From Gemmatimonadota bacterium (GTDB lineage Bacteria > Gemmatimonadota > Gemmatimonadetes > Gemmatimonadales > GWC2-71-9), in NCBI GenBank assembly GCA_003222235.1, contig QHVD01000115.1, positions 2,049-17,061 of the forward strand: DNA of 15,013 nt. Direction: 5' to 3'. A program made the position numbers and the translations under genes. Shown piece by piece: positions 13,723-15,013 of the stretch. How positions within the stretch are numbered: position 1 is the first letter of the stretch; each line of letters opens with the position of its first letter. The notes below the pieces were generated by a model. That model had not been told where the DNA came from, searched no databases, and saw only the letters and a program-made list of their open reading frames with translations.

Positions 13723-14040
13723 ATGGAGAACACTAAGGAGCGGTTCGAGAGACCGGGCCAGCCCGAGCTGCCGGTAGACTACTTCCTCGTCGCGGCACAC
13801 TTCGAGGAATGGTACGTCAGCCGCGAGATGGCGCAGGCCATCGAGGCATCGCTCAACCAGACGCCGGCGCCCCAGTGGATCATGTTTGTGGATCTCACGG
13901 GCGCGCGAGTGCGCGTGCGCACGCGGTTGATCGAGTACATCTATCAGTGCACGGCCGAACAGCGGGCCCTGGCGCGCGCCTTCCACCGCGCTCGCCGAGC
14001 AGAGCGGAAGGCGGAACCGGATTGGGACGGCGACGAGTGA
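13723..14040 (+). CDS. Small uncharacterised acidic/basic mixed protein (105 aa)
   Basis: I do not recognise a named domain. The protein is soluble, with no signal peptide or membrane segment. The middle reads as a compact fold: VDYFLVAAHFEEWYVS (18-33), QWIMFVDLTGARVRVRTR (51-68, a beta-hairpin with basic face), then a helical tail rich in Arg, Ala and Lys (79-96) and an acidic end (DWDGDE). It feels like a conserved small-protein family of GC-rich bacteria, possibly a nucleic-acid or partner-binding protein, but that is impression only. It is 33 nt upstream of the nucleotidyltransferase, probably in one transcript. An in-frame TTG at 13702 has a better ribosome binding site (GAGGGG) and would add seven residues; I prefer the ATG because most genes here lack strong ribosome binding sites. 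A long structured leader precedes it. Confidence 0.65.
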   Translation: MENTKERFERPGQPELPVDYFLVAAHFEEWYVSREMAQAIEASLNQTPAPQWIMFVDLTGARVRVRTRLIEYIYQCTAEQRALARAFHRARRAERKAEPDWDGDE

Positions 14041-14073
14041 GATGCTGCTCGAACTGACGACGACTCACCGGCG

Positions 14074-15013
14074 ATGAGCATCGACCCACGCATCGCCAGC
14101 GCGTTCGAGAGCGACAACGGCTTCCCACTGGAGCCGCACCTCATCGTCCTCGCATTGATGGGGTCGCATAGCCACGGCACATACTTGCCGCCCGAAGAGC
14201 CGGACGCCGTGGACGACGTCGATCTCATGGGATTCGTCGTCCCCCCGCTTCCGTTTCACATCGGCCTGCCTCGGTGGGAGCATTGGCGGCTGCAAGCGGA
14301 TGAGCTCGACGTCGTGACTTACAGCCTCGACAAAGCTGTCCGCTTGCTGCTCAAGAGCAACCCGAACATCGTGGGTCTCCTCTGGCTTCGGGACAACGAG
14401 TACGTCCACCGTCACGAGGCGTTCGACCTTTTGCAGGGCCAGCGGGCCATCTTCTCTTCGCAGGCAGCCGCCGACTCGTTCGCGGGTTACGCGTACGATC
14501 AGCTTAAGCGTATGGAGGCTTTCGACCTCGAACGGATGGCCGAATACGAGGCGCTCACGAAAGAGATCCGTGGCCGCGGACCGCTGGCCGAGGTGCTTGA
14601 GGCCGACAAGGCAAAGCTCGAGCACATCGCTCGTCACTGGACTCTGCCTCTTGAAACCCTGAACCGCTTTCGCAAGCTCCACCACGAGCACTTCAGTGGC
14701 TACATGGGAGAGAAGCGCAAAGCGATGGTGCGGAAGTACCAGTACGACGTAAAGAACGCGGCTCATCTCATCCGTCTGCTCAGAATGGGGATCGAGTTTC
14801 TCGAGACCGGGCAGCTCAAGGTCTTTCGGACCTCCGATGCGGATGAGTTGAAACGAATCAAGCGGGGCGGGTGGACGTTGGATCAAGTAAAGGAGCAAGC
14901 TGAGCAGCTCTTCGGGCGGATTGAGGAGGCGCGCGCCCGGTCCCCGTTGCCTCCTAGACCGGATGAGACGGCGGCGAACGCCTTGCTCATGGATATTCAC
15001 CTGCGGGTTCTCG
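14074..15013 (+). CDS. RlaP-like nucleotidyltransferase (PF10127 type), partial at right edge
   Basis: The first 313 codons of a frame still open at the right edge. The nucleotidyltransferase signature is GSHSHGTYLP (30-39), then DDVDLMG (47-53) with the paired catalytic Asp48/Asp50, and a third Asp in ELDVVTYSL (Asp79). The following KAVRLLLKSNPNIVGLLW (87-104) and a later helix with KNAAHLIRLLRMG are typical of the 'RNA repair pathway DNA polymerase beta' family (PF10127), some of which sit with RNA ligases and RNA-end-healing enzymes. The C-terminal part is helical and charged. The target (RNA end, protein or small molecule) is unknown. The ATG at 14074 has no strong ribosome binding site; an 11-codon frame (14042-14077) overlaps it by ATGA and could couple translation to the upstream gene. 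Base composition looks less GC-rich than in the alpha-2-macroglobulin gene. Confidence 0.82.
   Translation, partial: MSIDPRIASAFESDNGFPLEPHLIVLALMGSHSHGTYLPPEEPDAVDDVDLMGFVVPPLPFHIGLPRWEHWRLQADELDVVTYSLDKAVRLLLKSNPNIVGLLWLRDNEYVHRHEAFDLLQGQRAIFSSQAAADSFAGYAYDQLKRMEAFDLERMAEYEALTKEIRGRGPLAEVLEADKAKLEHIARHWTLPLETLNRFRKLHHEHFSGYMGEKRKAMVRKYQYDVKNAAHLIRLLRMGIEFLETGQLKVFRTSDADELKRIKRGGWTLDQVKEQAEQLFGRIEEARARSPLPPRPDETAANALLMDIHLRVL

Noticed and set aside
14065..15000. A 311-codon minus-strand frame
   Set aside because: Antisense to the nucleotidyltransferase, whose catalytic motifs are in the plus-strand frame.

Overview
The window is a GC-rich stretch of chromosome from a diderm (two-membrane) bacterium. 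Evidence for two membranes is a signal-peptide-bearing beta-barrel protein, a lipoprotein, and an alpha-2-macroglobulin/PBP1C pair, which is a periplasmic arrangement. Gene style, a Bacteroidetes-type TAnnTTTG element in front of three transcription units, and the extracellular domain on the phosphoesterase make Gemmatimonadota or a relative my best guess. That is pattern recognition, not a database result.

Layout. Positions 1-1535 (minus strand) hold a two-gene operon: a small outer-membrane porin-like protein, then a neutral/alkaline ceramidase that runs off the left edge; the ceramidase start overlaps the porin stop. Positions 1536-2126 hold no convincing protein gene but are packed with short hairpins and one copy of a dispersed repeat. 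Divergent from the operon, 2127-3659 (+) encodes a lipoprotein with an N-terminal extracellular domain fused to a PF04185-type phosphoesterase. 3911-5140 (+) is a divergent CaCA-family cation antiporter. A 142-nt convergent gap carries the second, partly duplicated copy of the repeat. 5283-13333 (minus) is the classic pair of a 1925-residue alpha-2-macroglobulin with an intact thioester motif and, overlapping by ATGA, penicillin-binding protein 1C. From 13334 onward, a structured leader precedes a small uncharacterised protein and an RlaP-like nucleotidyltransferase truncated by the right edge.

How the genes may work together. Alpha-2-macroglobulin and PBP1C are thought to act as a periplasmic defence and repair pair: the first traps foreign proteases, the second rebuilds peptidoglycan. 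The left end may be a lipid-scavenging module: a PF04185 enzyme could remove a phosphorylated head group, ceramidase could cleave the resulting ceramide, and the porin could admit products. This grouping is inference from neighbourhood. The right-end pair (small protein plus nucleotidyltransferase) is the least understood unit. No tRNA, rRNA, CRISPR array, transposase or integrase was seen.
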